A stretch of 22,831 bases of DNA from CAZCYE01 sp964502775 (GTDB taxonomy: Bacteria > Actinomycetota > Acidimicrobiia > IMCC26256 > PALSA-555). Below the pieces are notes generated by a model. That model had not been told where the DNA came from, ran no database searches, and saw only the letters and a program-made list of their open reading frames with translations. The position numbers and the translations under genes are program-made. This document shows, in pieces, positions 13,626-20,978 of this stretch. Position 1 is the stretch's first letter; each line of letters begins with the position of its first letter. The stretch covers positions 1 to 22,831 of the forward strand of contig CAZCYE010000018.1 of assembly GCA_964502775.1 (NCBI GenBank), written 5' to 3'.

Positions 13626-14981
13626 GTGACTCTCCGCTTCGGCACCGACGGCGTGCGCGGCATCGCGAACCGTGAGCTCTCCGCCGAGCTTGTCACCGCG
13701 CTCGGCCGGGCCGCGGCCCGCGTGCTGGGGCGCGGCCACCCCTTCGTGGTGGGTCGCGACACCCGGCGCTCGGGCCCGATGGTGGAGGCCGCGCTCGTCG
13801 CCGGGCTGTGCGCCGAGGGTGCCGATGTGGAGCTCGTCGGCGTGGTGCCCTCACCGGCGGTCGCGCACCTCGCGCGTGAGCGTCACGCCCCGGGCGCCAT
13901 GATCTCGGCGAGCCACAACCCGTTCGAGGACAACGGCATCAAGCTTTTCGCACCCGGCGGGCGCAAGATCCCCGACCAGCTCGAACGCGACGTGGAGCAC
14001 GAGCTCCGCCGTCTCGCCTCGGTGGCGCCCGAGCCGGGGCCCGCGGGAATCGGGGTGGGCGTGGCCCGGCCGATCCGCGAGGCGCTCGACACCTACGTCG
14101 ACCACGTGGTGCGCGCGCTCGAGGGTCGCACGCTCGCCGGCATGAAGATCGTCCTCGACTGCGGCAACGGCGCCGCGTTCCGATCCGCGCCCCGGATCTT
14201 CAAGGGTCTCGGTGCCGAGATCGAGGTGCTGAACGCGGCGCCCGACGGCACCAACATCAACGTGGCGTGCGGCTCCACCGACCCCGCTTCCCTCCAGGAG
14301 GCCGTGGTCACCGCCGGTGCCCGCGCCGGCCTCGCCTTCGACGGCGACGCGGACCGGTTGATCGCGGTGGACGAGCGCGGCACGCTCGTGGACGGCGACC
14401 GGATCCTGGCCGTGTGTGCGCTCGACCTCAAGGAGCGCGGCAAGCTCCGCCACGACGCCATCGTCGGGACCGTCATGTCGAACCTGGGACTGCGCCGCTG
14501 CCTCGCCAGCCATGACATCGGGTTCGTGGAGGTCGGCGTGGGCGACCGCAACGTGATCGACGAGATGGAGCGCCAGGATCTGTCCCTGGGGGGCGAGCAG
14601 TCGGGCCACATCATCTTCCGGGACCACGCGATCACCGGCGACGGCGTGCTCACCGGCGCGATGCTCCTCGACGTGGTCATGGGCACGGGCCACTCGCTGT
14701 CGCTGCTCGCCGGGGTGATGCACCAGTTCCCGCAGGTGATGCGCGACGTGGCGGTGCGCGACCGTGACGCCATCGACACGGCCGAGGAGTTCTGGGACCT
14801 GGCCGCCGACGTGGAGCGCCAGCTCGGGCCGGACGGCCGCGTCCTCGTGCGCCCGTCGGGCACCGAGCCGGTGGTGCGGGTGATGGTGGAGGCCCCGAGC
14901 ACCGAGCAGGCCGAGCTCATGGCCGACCGTCTCGTGGAGGCCGTGCAGCGAGCCTGCGGAGCGCCGCCCCTCCCGGCGTAG
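13626..14981 (+). CDS. glmM: Phosphoglucosamine mutase
   Basis: GlmM converts glucosamine-6-phosphate to glucosamine-1-phosphate for UDP-GlcNAc and peptidoglycan synthesis. The product is 451 residues. It has the N-terminal FGTDGVRGIAN (residues 5-15), the phosphoserine loop ISASHNP with S96, the metal loop DGDADR (239-244), the sugar-binding GGEQSGH (322-328) and the phosphate-binding RPSGTEP (409-415). GTG 13626 is chosen because FGTDGVRG normally begins within a few residues of the start; the in-frame sequence upstream is the shadow of rpsI. The stop TAG is 10 bases from glmS, the preceding enzyme of the same pathway. Confidence 0.98.
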   Translation: MTLRFGTDGVRGIANRELSAELVTALGRAAARVLGRGHPFVVGRDTRRSGPMVEAALVAGLCAEGADVELVGVVPSPAVAHLARERHAPGAMISASHNPFEDNGIKLFAPGGRKIPDQLERDVEHELRRLASVAPEPGPAGIGVGVARPIREALDTYVDHVVRALEGRTLAGMKIVLDCGNGAAFRSAPRIFKGLGAEIEVLNAAPDGTNINVACGSTDPASLQEAVVTAGARAGLAFDGDADRLIAVDERGTLVDGDRILAVCALDLKERGKLRHDAIVGTVMSNLGLRRCLASHDIGFVEVGVGDRNVIDEMERQDLSLGGEQSGHIIFRDHAITGDGVLTGAMLLDVVMGTGHSLSLLAGVMHQFPQVMRDVAVRDRDAIDTAEEFWDLAADVERQLGPDGRVLVRPSGTEPVVRVMVEAPSTEQAELMADRLVEAVQRACGAPPLPA

Positions 14982-14984
14982 CAT
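14979..14984 (+). promoter_or_regulatory. Possible leaderless -10 box for glmS
   Basis: TAGCAT, whose TAG is the glmM stop codon, fits TAnnnT and lies seven bases before the ATG at 14992. That is the distance expected if transcription starts at the A of the start codon, giving a leaderless mRNA. No Shine-Dalgarno sequence is visible before glmS, which agrees. No clear -35 is seen, so the call is tentative. Confidence 0.4.
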
Positions 14985-14991
14985 CACTTCG

Positions 14992-17900
14992 ATGTGCGGG
15001 ATCATCGGCGTGGTCCGCCGCGCCAGCACTCGCCCCGCTCCCGAGCTCGCGTTGCTGATCCAGACGCTGGACGGGGCGCTCGGTGGCGTGGCCAACGGCT
15101 TCGGCGCGGCCGGCGGTGACGCGCTCGATCACGCCGTCGCCGCGCTCGAGCAGGTGGATGCCGAGCTCCGGGGTGTACCCGGCGTGCGGGCGGTGCTCGC
15201 CGACCCCGCCGGCGCCGACGCGCTCGCCGATCGCGTGCAGCACATCGCCGACGCGCTCTCGGCCGTGGAGCGCGAGCTCGATGAGGGCCACGGCCCGGGC
15301 GCGGGCGCGGAGCTCGAGGCGCTCAACGCGGCGCTGCTCCGGGGCCACGATGCCGCGTGGGCGATCAGCCACGACCGGATCGACACCGGCCGCGCCGTCG
15401 CCGAGCTCGCAGGCTCCCAGCCGTCACCGGCCGCGGTCGAGGCGTTCACGTCGGTGCAGGTTGCCCTCGCGGGTCTCGACCGGCTCGAGGTGCGCGGCCG
15501 CGATTCGGCCGGCCTGCACCTGCTCGTGCGCGACCACGCGCTCGACCTCTCCGATCCGGCCGTGCACGCCCGCATCGCCACCCGCGCCGCCGACCCGCTG
15601 TTCGCCTCGGGATCGGTACGAGTGACTGATGACCTCGTCGCATTCGTGTACAAGGCCGCAGCCGAGATCGGCGAGCTCGGCGACAACGTGCGAGCGTTGC
15701 GTGCCGCGCTGGCCCACGACACGCTGTTGCACGACGCGCTTGCCAACGACACCGCTAATGCGGTGGTGCTCGGGCACACCCGCTGGGCGAGTGTCGGGAT
15801 CATCTCGGAGTCCAACGCCCATCCGCTCGACAGCCACGAGACCGACCGCGACAACGGTTATGTCGTGGCGGTGCTCAACGGCGATGTCGACAACCACGAC
15901 GAGCTCGTGGCGCGCCATGCGCTCGCGCTGCCGGCCGAGATCACGACCGACGCCAAGGTGATCCCCACCCTCGTGGCGCGGGCCCGCCGCGACGGGCTCG
16001 AGCCGCTGGAGGCGTTCCGGGTGACCGCGGCCGCGCTCGAGGGGTCGGTGGCCGTTGCCGCGTGCCTGGCCGACGCACCCACCCGACTGTTCCTCGCGTT
16101 GCGGGGTAGTGGCCAGGCGCTGTACGTGGGCGTGGCCGACGACGCCTTCGTGGTGGCCAGCGAGCCTTACGGCGTGGTGGCCGAGACACCACGCTTCCTG
16201 CGCCTCGAAGGCGAGGTCTCGGCCGACGAGCGGCGGCGCACCGCCACCCGCGGCCAGATCGTGACCGTGGACGCGGACGCGGCCGGCACCGTGGCCGGCA
16301 TCGGCCGCCTCGCTTTCGACGGCACCCCCATCCCGGTGCACGAGGACGAGCTCGAGGTGGCCGAGATCACGACCCGCGACATGGACCGCGGCGCGTACCC
16401 GCACTACCTGCTCAAGGAGATCGTGGAGGCGCCCGACTCGTTCCGCAAGACCCTGCGCGGCAAGGTGGTGGAGGTCGAGCCCGGGCGGTGGTCAGTCGTG
16501 CTCGGGCCCGAGACGCTGCCTGACGCCCTCCGGGCGCGCCTGGCCTCGGGCGAGATCCGCCGCGTGGTCGTGGTGGGCCAGGGAACGGCCGCGGTCGCGG
16601 GCCAGGCCATGGCGGTGGCGCTGCGGACCATGGTGGACGACCGGGTCGCTGTCGACGCGGTGCCGGCCACCGAGCTGTCGGGCTTCGGGCTGCGCGACGA
16701 CATGCACGACACCCTCGTGGTCGCGATCAGCCAGAGCGGTACCACCACCGACACCAACCGCACCGTCGATCTCGCCCGCGAGCGGGGCGCGGCGGTCGTT
16801 GCCATCGTGAACCGACGCAACAGCGACCTGTGCGCCAGGTCCGACGGCGTGTTGTATACGTCCGACGGTCGGGACGTGGAGATGAGCGTCGCGTCCACCA
16901 AGGCCTTCTACGCGCAGGTGGCCGCGGGATGGCTCCTCGCTCTCGGTGTGGCCGCCGAGCTGGGGCTGCACCCCGACCAGGAGCAGGCGTACCTGGCCGC
17001 GTTGCGCGCCATGCCCGTCGCGATGCGCACGGTGATCGAGCGGCGGGAGGAGATCGCGGCCGTGGCGCAGCGCCACGTGCTGTCCCGGCGCTCGTGGGCC
17101 GTGGTGGGCAACGGGCCCAATCTGGTGGCGGCGCGGGAGCTGCGCATCAAGCTGTCGGAGCTCTGCTACAAGGCGATCGCGTGCGACGTCACCGAGGACA
17201 AGAAGCACATCGACCTGTCGTCGGAGCCGCTGGTGCTGGTGTGCGCGGCCGGGCTGTCGGGATCGAACGTGGAGGACGCCACCAAGGAGGTGGCCATCTA
17301 CCGGGCGCACCGTGGCGCCCCCATCGTGATCGCGGCCGAGACCGAGGCCGGTCGGTTCACGCACGCGCTCGAGACGATCCCGGTGCCGAGCGTGCACCCC
17401 GACCTCGACTTCGTGCTCGCGACGGTCGCCGGCCACCTGTTCTGCTACGAGGCCGCGCTCGCCATCGACGCCTCGGCGCGGCCGCTCCGGGAGGCCCGGG
17501 CCGCCATCGAGGCGGCGGTGCCGGGCCCGCCCGATCAGGTGCTGGACCGTCTCGCGCCCCGGCTCGAGGCGCCCGTCACCCGCTTCTTCGACACACTGCG
17601 CGCCGGCGGCTACGACGGTGCGCTCGAGGCCAGCACCGCGGCCGCGCTCACGTCGAGGCTGCGGTACGCGACCGGGCTGCTGGGCCTCGACACCTACGAG
17701 GTCGAGCACGGTATGGCCGGCACGCCCGGCCTCGTGGTGGACGATCTCGCCGCGGCGCTCACCCGGGCCGTCGCGGAGCTCACCCGACCCATCGACGCCA
17801 TCAAGCACCAGGCCAAGACGGTGACGGTCGGCATCTCCCGCAGCGACGAGACGCTGCTCGGCGTGCGGCTGGTGCGCGAGGTGCTCGCCGCCGGCGCGCC

Positions 17901-18417
17901 CCGCGACGGGCTCAGCTACCGGGTGCTCCGCACGCTCGCCGACCTCGACCCGGCGATCGCCGAGGTCACCGGCTTCACCCGCTACCGGGTCGAGGGCGAC
18001 GCCACGCGCGACGACGCCACGATCCACGTGGTCGACCGGGGCGGCGTGGCCGCCACCCTCGTGTCGCGCACGCAGGACGACCCGCGCCTGCGGGGCACCA
18101 AGCACCGGGTGGCCACCCAGCGCGAAGCCACCGTGGTGCGCGGGCGGGCTGACGGTCGCACGCTGGTGATCGTGCCCGAGGTGAAGCACACCGACACCGT
18201 GGGGCTCACGCTGCTGCACGTGCGCTTCGAGGAGCGCCTCGCACCGGGTGCGATGCGGGCGGTGCTCGAGGGCTACCAGGGCCGGTACGCGGCGCTGAAG
18301 GATGCCGTCACCGAGACCGAGCCGGCCCTCGACGACGCGCTGCTGGGGGAGATCCCGGTGGTCGAGTTGCTCACCGAGCCGGTGAACCAGCTCGCCGACC
18401 GCTGGCGCGGGGCCTGA
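14992..18417 (+). CDS. glmS: Glutamine-fructose-6-phosphate aminotransferase, enlarged form
   Basis: GlmS makes glucosamine-6-phosphate from fructose-6-phosphate and glutamine, the first step of the hexosamine pathway. The product is 1141 residues against about 610 normally. The glutaminase domain starts with the nucleophile Cys2 (MCGIIGVV), but about 150 residues of helical, Ala/Asp/Glu-rich sequence separate it from LEVRGRDSAG (165-174). GHTRWAS (261-267), NAHPL (275-279), N296-G297 and D320 match the glutamine site. The isomerase part has SQSGTTTDT (580-588), SVASTKAF (632-639) and, aligned without gaps to the E. coli enzyme from memory, K720, E723 and H739 for K485, E488 and H504. The C-terminal lysine loop appears as QAKTVTVG (940-947), after an insert of about 100 residues; 947-1141 is an extra C-terminal region I cannot assign. 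One replacement is seen, Ala533 at the usual Ser303. Confidence 0.9.
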   Translation: MCGIIGVVRRASTRPAPELALLIQTLDGALGGVANGFGAAGGDALDHAVAALEQVDAELRGVPGVRAVLADPAGADALADRVQHIADALSAVERELDEGHGPGAGAELEALNAALLRGHDAAWAISHDRIDTGRAVAELAGSQPSPAAVEAFTSVQVALAGLDRLEVRGRDSAGLHLLVRDHALDLSDPAVHARIATRAADPLFASGSVRVTDDLVAFVYKAAAEIGELGDNVRALRAALAHDTLLHDALANDTANAVVLGHTRWASVGIISESNAHPLDSHETDRDNGYVVAVLNGDVDNHDELVARHALALPAEITTDAKVIPTLVARARRDGLEPLEAFRVTAAALEGSVAVAACLADAPTRLFLALRGSGQALYVGVADDAFVVASEPYGVVAETPRFLRLEGEVSADERRRTATRGQIVTVDADAAGTVAGIGRLAFDGTPIPVHEDELEVAEITTRDMDRGAYPHYLLKEIVEAPDSFRKTLRGKVVEVEPGRWSVVLGPETLPDALRARLASGEIRRVVVVGQGTAAVAGQAMAVALRTMVDDRVAVDAVPATELSGFGLRDDMHDTLVVAISQSGTTTDTNRTVDLARERGAAVVAIVNRRNSDLCARSDGVLYTSDGRDVEMSVASTKAFYAQVAAGWLLALGVAAELGLHPDQEQAYLAALRAMPVAMRTVIERREEIAAVAQRHVLSRRSWAVVGNGPNLVAARELRIKLSELCYKAIACDVTEDKKHIDLSSEPLVLVCAAGLSGSNVEDATKEVAIYRAHRGAPIVIAAETEAGRFTHALETIPVPSVHPDLDFVLATVAGHLFCYEAALAIDASARPLREARAAIEAAVPGPPDQVLDRLAPRLEAPVTRFFDTLRAGGYDGALEASTAAALTSRLRYATGLLGLDTYEVEHGMAGTPGLVVDDLAAALTRAVAELTRPIDAIKHQAKTVTVGISRSDETLLGVRLVREVLAAGAPRDGLSYRVLRTLADLDPAIAEVTGFTRYRVEGDATRDDATIHVVDRGGVAATLVSRTQDDPRLRGTKHRVATQREATVVRGRADGRTLVIVPEVKHTDTVGLTLLHVRFEERLAPGAMRAVLEGYQGRYAALKDAVTETEPALDDALLGEIPVVELLTEPVNQLADRWRGA

Positions 18418-18423
18418 CGGGCC

Positions 18424-18804
18424 GTGGAGGTCATCGGGCTCGGAACCGATCTCGTGGAGGTGGAGCGCTTCCGGCTCGCGCTCGAGCGTCGGGGCGAGCG
18501 GCTCGGCGAGCGGCTCTTCAGCGACCGCGAGCGCGCCTACGCCGCCGGCCAGCGCGACCCGGCCAAGAGCCTCGCCGCACGCTTCGGGGCCAAGGAGGCG
18601 GTGATGAAGGCCATGGGCGTAGGCCTCTGGAAGTTCAAGTTGCGGGACGTGGAGGTGGTGCGGGGCCCCGCCGGCGCGCCCAAGGTGGCACTGCACGGCC
18701 GGGCGGCCGAGATGGCCGCCGAGCTCGGCATCGGGGCGTGGCAGCTGTCGCTCACCCACACGGAGTCGACCGCGCTCGCCGTCGCCATCGCCATAGGGCC
18801 ATGA
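18424..18804 (+). CDS. acpS: Holo-[acyl-carrier-protein] synthase
   Basis: AcpS transfers 4'-phosphopantetheine from CoA to apo acyl carrier protein, activating it for fatty-acid synthesis. The product is 126 residues. Family motifs are IGLGTDLVEVERF (4-16, metal-binding D9) and SLAARFGAKEAVMKAMG (50-66, with E59 and K62 region), then LSLTHTESTALAVAIA near the end. GTG 18424 lies six bases after the glmS stop and gives the conserved start MEVIGLGTD. The stop TGA overlaps an ATG (ATGA at 18801-18804) that opens a 20-codon ORF made of repeat sequence leading to nnr. Confidence 0.97.
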   Translation: MEVIGLGTDLVEVERFRLALERRGERLGERLFSDRERAYAAGQRDPAKSLAARFGAKEAVMKAMGVGLWKFKLRDVEVVRGPAGAPKVALHGRAAEMAAELGIGAWQLSLTHTESTALAVAIAIGP

Positions 18805-18863
18805 GCGGCGCGCGACCGGAAGCCGGGTATCCCGCCGCCGAGCGAGCGCGACCGGGAATCTGA
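18801..18863 (+). repeat. GGG-TAT-CCC element forming a 20-codon ORF between acpS and nnr
   Basis: Bases 18822-18856 match the intergenic repeat family (CGGG-TAT-CCCG core at 18824-18834, then GAGCGAGCGCGACCGGG). The segment is also a complete tiny ORF: its ATG overlaps the acpS stop (ATGA), it codes MSGARPEAGYPAAERARPGI, and its TGA (18861-18863) overlaps the nnr ATG (TGATG). That layout could hand ribosomes from acpS to nnr. In other copies the reading frame through the core differs, so a conserved peptide is unlikely. The ACCGGGAA at its end is the only Shine-Dalgarno candidate for nnr. Confidence 0.6.
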
Positions 18864-20293
18864 TGCAGCCCGTCCTCACGCCGGCGGAGATCACCGACTG
18901 CGAGCGGCGCACGATCGCCGCCGGCACCCCCGTGGAGGTGCTCATGGAGCGCGCGGGGCGCGCGGTGGCATGGGGGACGCGCCGGCTCCTGGGCGGTGTG
19001 TACGGGCGCCGCGCGGTGGTGGTGTGTGGCAAGGGCAACAACGGCGGTGACGGTCACATCGCGGCGCGGGTGCTGCGCGGCTGGGGCGTGCGCGTCGAGG
19101 AGTTCGACCTCGGTGACACCCTCGACGAGCGTGCCCTGCACCGTGCGATCGACGGCGCGGACGTGCTCGTGGACGCCATGTTCGGTACCGGCTTTCGCGG
19201 CACCCTCGACGGCGTGGCCGCGGCGGTGGCCACGCGCAGCCATGACGTCCCCACCGTGGCCGTCGACATCCCCTCCGGCGTCGACGGCGACACCGGTGCC
19301 GTGCACGGCGCCGCTGTGAGCGCGCGCGCCACGGTGACCTTTGCGGCGCGCAAGGTGGGCCTGTGCCTCGAGCCGGGTCGCACGCACGCGGGCCGAGTGG
19401 AGGTGGCCGACATCGGGATCGACGTCACCCGAGACGACGAGCCATTCGCGCTCGGCCTCCTCGAGACCGCCGACGTGCGGGTCGCGCTCGCCGCCACGCG
19501 TCGCCCGCCCGACACCAACAAGTGGAAGGCGGGCCTGCTCGTGATCGGCGGTGCCGGTGGCATGACCGGCGCAGCGATCCTCGTGAGCCACGCCGCCGCC
19601 CGCGCCGGCGCGGGCATCGTGTGGTGCGGCGTGCCCGGCCGCGACGCGGCGAGGAGCGCGGCCGGCTCCGAGGCCGTCGTCAAGGAGCTCCCGGCCGCAC
19701 CGGACGGGGCACTCACCGGGCTGGGGGAGGTCGCCGAGGCGCTCGGGCGGTTCCAGGCCGTGGTGCTCGGCCCCGGTCTCGGGACGGCTCTCGCGACCCA
19801 GGCGACCGTGCGCGACCTGTGCGCGCAGATCACCGTGCCGCTCGTGCTCGACGCCGACGGCCTCAACGCCCTGGCCGGCGATCTCGGCCCGCTGCGGGCC
19901 CGATCGGCGCCCACCGTGTTGACGCCCCACGACGGTGAGTACGCACGGCTGCTCGACGAGCCGGTGGACGAGGACCGGGTGGGCGCGGCGCGCCGTCTCG
20001 CCGAGGCATCGGGCGCCGTCGCCCTGCTCAAGGGCTCGGTCACCGTCGTTGCCGCGCCCGGCGGCCACGCCGCCATCAACCCCACCGGTGGCCCGGCGCT
20101 CGCGACCGCCGGCTCGGGCGACGTGCTCTCGGGGGTGATCGGCGGGTTCCTGGCCCGGGGCATGGACGCCTTCACCGCGGCCGGCGCCGGCGCCTTCGTG
20201 CACGGGCTCGCCGCCGGGCGGGCCACCCCGGGCCTGGTCGCGGGCGACCTCGTCGACTCGCTCCCGGTGGTGCTGGGCTCGCTCGCCAGCTGA
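18863..20293 (+). CDS. nnr: Bifunctional NAD(P)HX epimerase / ADP-dependent dehydratase
   Basis: This enzyme repairs hydrated NADH and NADPH. The product is 476 residues with both halves. The YjeF_N epimerase (residues 1-215) has GKGNNGGDG (56-64), DAMFGTGFRG (104-113) and VAVDIPSGVDGDTG. The C-terminal kinase-fold dehydratase (about 216-476) has VIGGAGGMTGAA (227-238), VLGPGLGT (301-308), VLDADGLNAL (328-337), LTPHDGEY and the AGSGDVLSG loop (416-424) with catalytic D420. ATG 18863 overlaps the preceding repeat-derived ORF. The stop TGA lies inside a 21-bp repeat that recurs 145 bp downstream. nnr next to alr is the common actinobacterial arrangement. Confidence 0.97.
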   Translation: MQPVLTPAEITDCERRTIAAGTPVEVLMERAGRAVAWGTRRLLGGVYGRRAVVVCGKGNNGGDGHIAARVLRGWGVRVEEFDLGDTLDERALHRAIDGADVLVDAMFGTGFRGTLDGVAAAVATRSHDVPTVAVDIPSGVDGDTGAVHGAAVSARATVTFAARKVGLCLEPGRTHAGRVEVADIGIDVTRDDEPFALGLLETADVRVALAATRRPPDTNKWKAGLLVIGGAGGMTGAAILVSHAAARAGAGIVWCGVPGRDAARSAAGSEAVVKELPAAPDGALTGLGEVAEALGRFQAVVLGPGLGTALATQATVRDLCAQITVPLVLDADGLNALAGDLGPLRARSAPTVLTPHDGEYARLLDEPVDEDRVGAARRLAEASGAVALLKGSVTVVAAPGGHAAINPTGGPALATAGSGDVLSGVIGGFLARGMDAFTAAGAGAFVHGLAAGRATPGLVAGDLVDSLPVVLGSLAS

Positions 20294-20454
20294 GGCGAGC
20301 GGTTGCGAGAGCGAGCGAACGGCTGCGGGCCGGGTACCCCGGCTCGCAGTGAGCGAGCCATCAAGGCGGTATCCCGGCGAGTAGCGAGCCGGGCCCCGAG
20401 CGGGCCGGCGGCGAAGCCGCCGAGAGCGGGAATGCTGAGGCGAGCGGTTGCGAG
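20289..20454 (+). repeat. Composite repeat region between nnr and the CBS gene
   Basis: GCTGAGGCGAGCGGTTGCGAG occurs exactly at 20289-20309 and 20434-20454 (21 bp; the first copy contains the nnr stop). Between them lie one GCCGGG-TAC-CCCGGC palindrome (20329-20343), a degenerate core (GGTATCCC, 20368-20375) and a strong hairpin CGGCGGC-GAA-GCCGCCG (20406-20422) followed by AGAGCGG. Core, hairpin and order match the 87-bp unit at the window end. It fills most of the 203-bp gap 20294-20496. Confidence 0.85.
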
Positions 20455-20484
20455 CCGGGCCAGCCGTACCGGCCCGTACCCGGG

Positions 20485-20490
20485 CATACT
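20485..20490 (+). promoter_or_regulatory. Possible leaderless -10 box for the CBS gene
   Basis: CATACT resembles the -10 consensus and ends six bases before the GTG at 20497, so transcription could start at the first base of the start codon. There is no Shine-Dalgarno sequence before this gene. The gap to nnr is filled by repeats, making a separate promoter plausible. No good -35 is visible. Confidence 0.42.
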
Positions 20491-20496
20491 GCTGGG

Positions 20497-20967
20497 GTGC
20501 CGAGTGCCACACCCATCCGTGACGTGATGACCCGGGACGTGGTCACCGTCTCGCCCGATCAGAGCTTCGAGTCCGCCGCCGACCTGCTTGCCGAGCACCG
20601 CATCGGCGCGGCGCCGGTCGTCGACGCCGACGGCGCGGTGGTGGGGATGCTGCGCGACGAGGACCTCATCCTCTCCGAGGCCAACCTGCACGTCCCCACG
20701 TGGTTCACGTTCTTCGGGCTCGAGTTCCCCATGCCCGGCCAGCAGCGCCACTTCGAGGAGGATCTCCGCCGGATGGTGGCCGCCGACGTCGCCGGGCTCA
20801 TGACCACCGAGTTCGTGACCGTGGCTCCCGACGACACGCTTGGTGTGGTCGCGGCGCTGATGCACGACCGCGACGTGACCCACGTCCCCGTCGTAGACGC
20901 CGATCGCCGCCTGGTCGGAATCGTGTCCCGGGGCGACTTGGTCCGCCGGGTCGCCGCCGACACCTGA
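20497..20967 (+). CDS. Two-CBS-domain protein, function unknown
   Basis: The 156-residue product consists of two CBS domains, which as a pair usually bind adenine nucleotides such as AMP, ATP or S-adenosylmethionine. The first (about 8-62) starts IRDVMTRDVVTVSPDQSFES and contains HRIGAAPVVDADGAVVGML; the second (about 98-154) has VAGLMTTEFVTVAPDDTL and RDVTHVPVVDADRRLVGIVS. The link between them (63-95) holds an aromatic stretch, PTWFTFFGLEFPMP. No catalytic or membrane domain is present, so it may act as a regulatory partner. It sits between nnr and alr, which are often adjacent elsewhere, with repeats on its left side. GTG 20497 is chosen for MPSATPIRDVMT. Confidence 0.93.
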   Translation: MPSATPIRDVMTRDVVTVSPDQSFESAADLLAEHRIGAAPVVDADGAVVGMLRDEDLILSEANLHVPTWFTFFGLEFPMPGQQRHFEEDLRRMVAADVAGLMTTEFVTVAPDDTLGVVAALMHDRDVTHVPVVDADRRLVGIVSRGDLVRRVAADT

Positions 20968-20978
20968 TCGGGCCTCCG

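Noticed and set aside
16492..19041. An 849-codon open frame on the minus strand opposite glmS, acpS and nnr
   Set aside because: It overlaps clear genes completely, has no known motifs and runs through an intergenic repeat; it is a high-GC artefact. The same reasoning removes the long minus frames at 2141-3607, 4965-6386 and 13851-15095.
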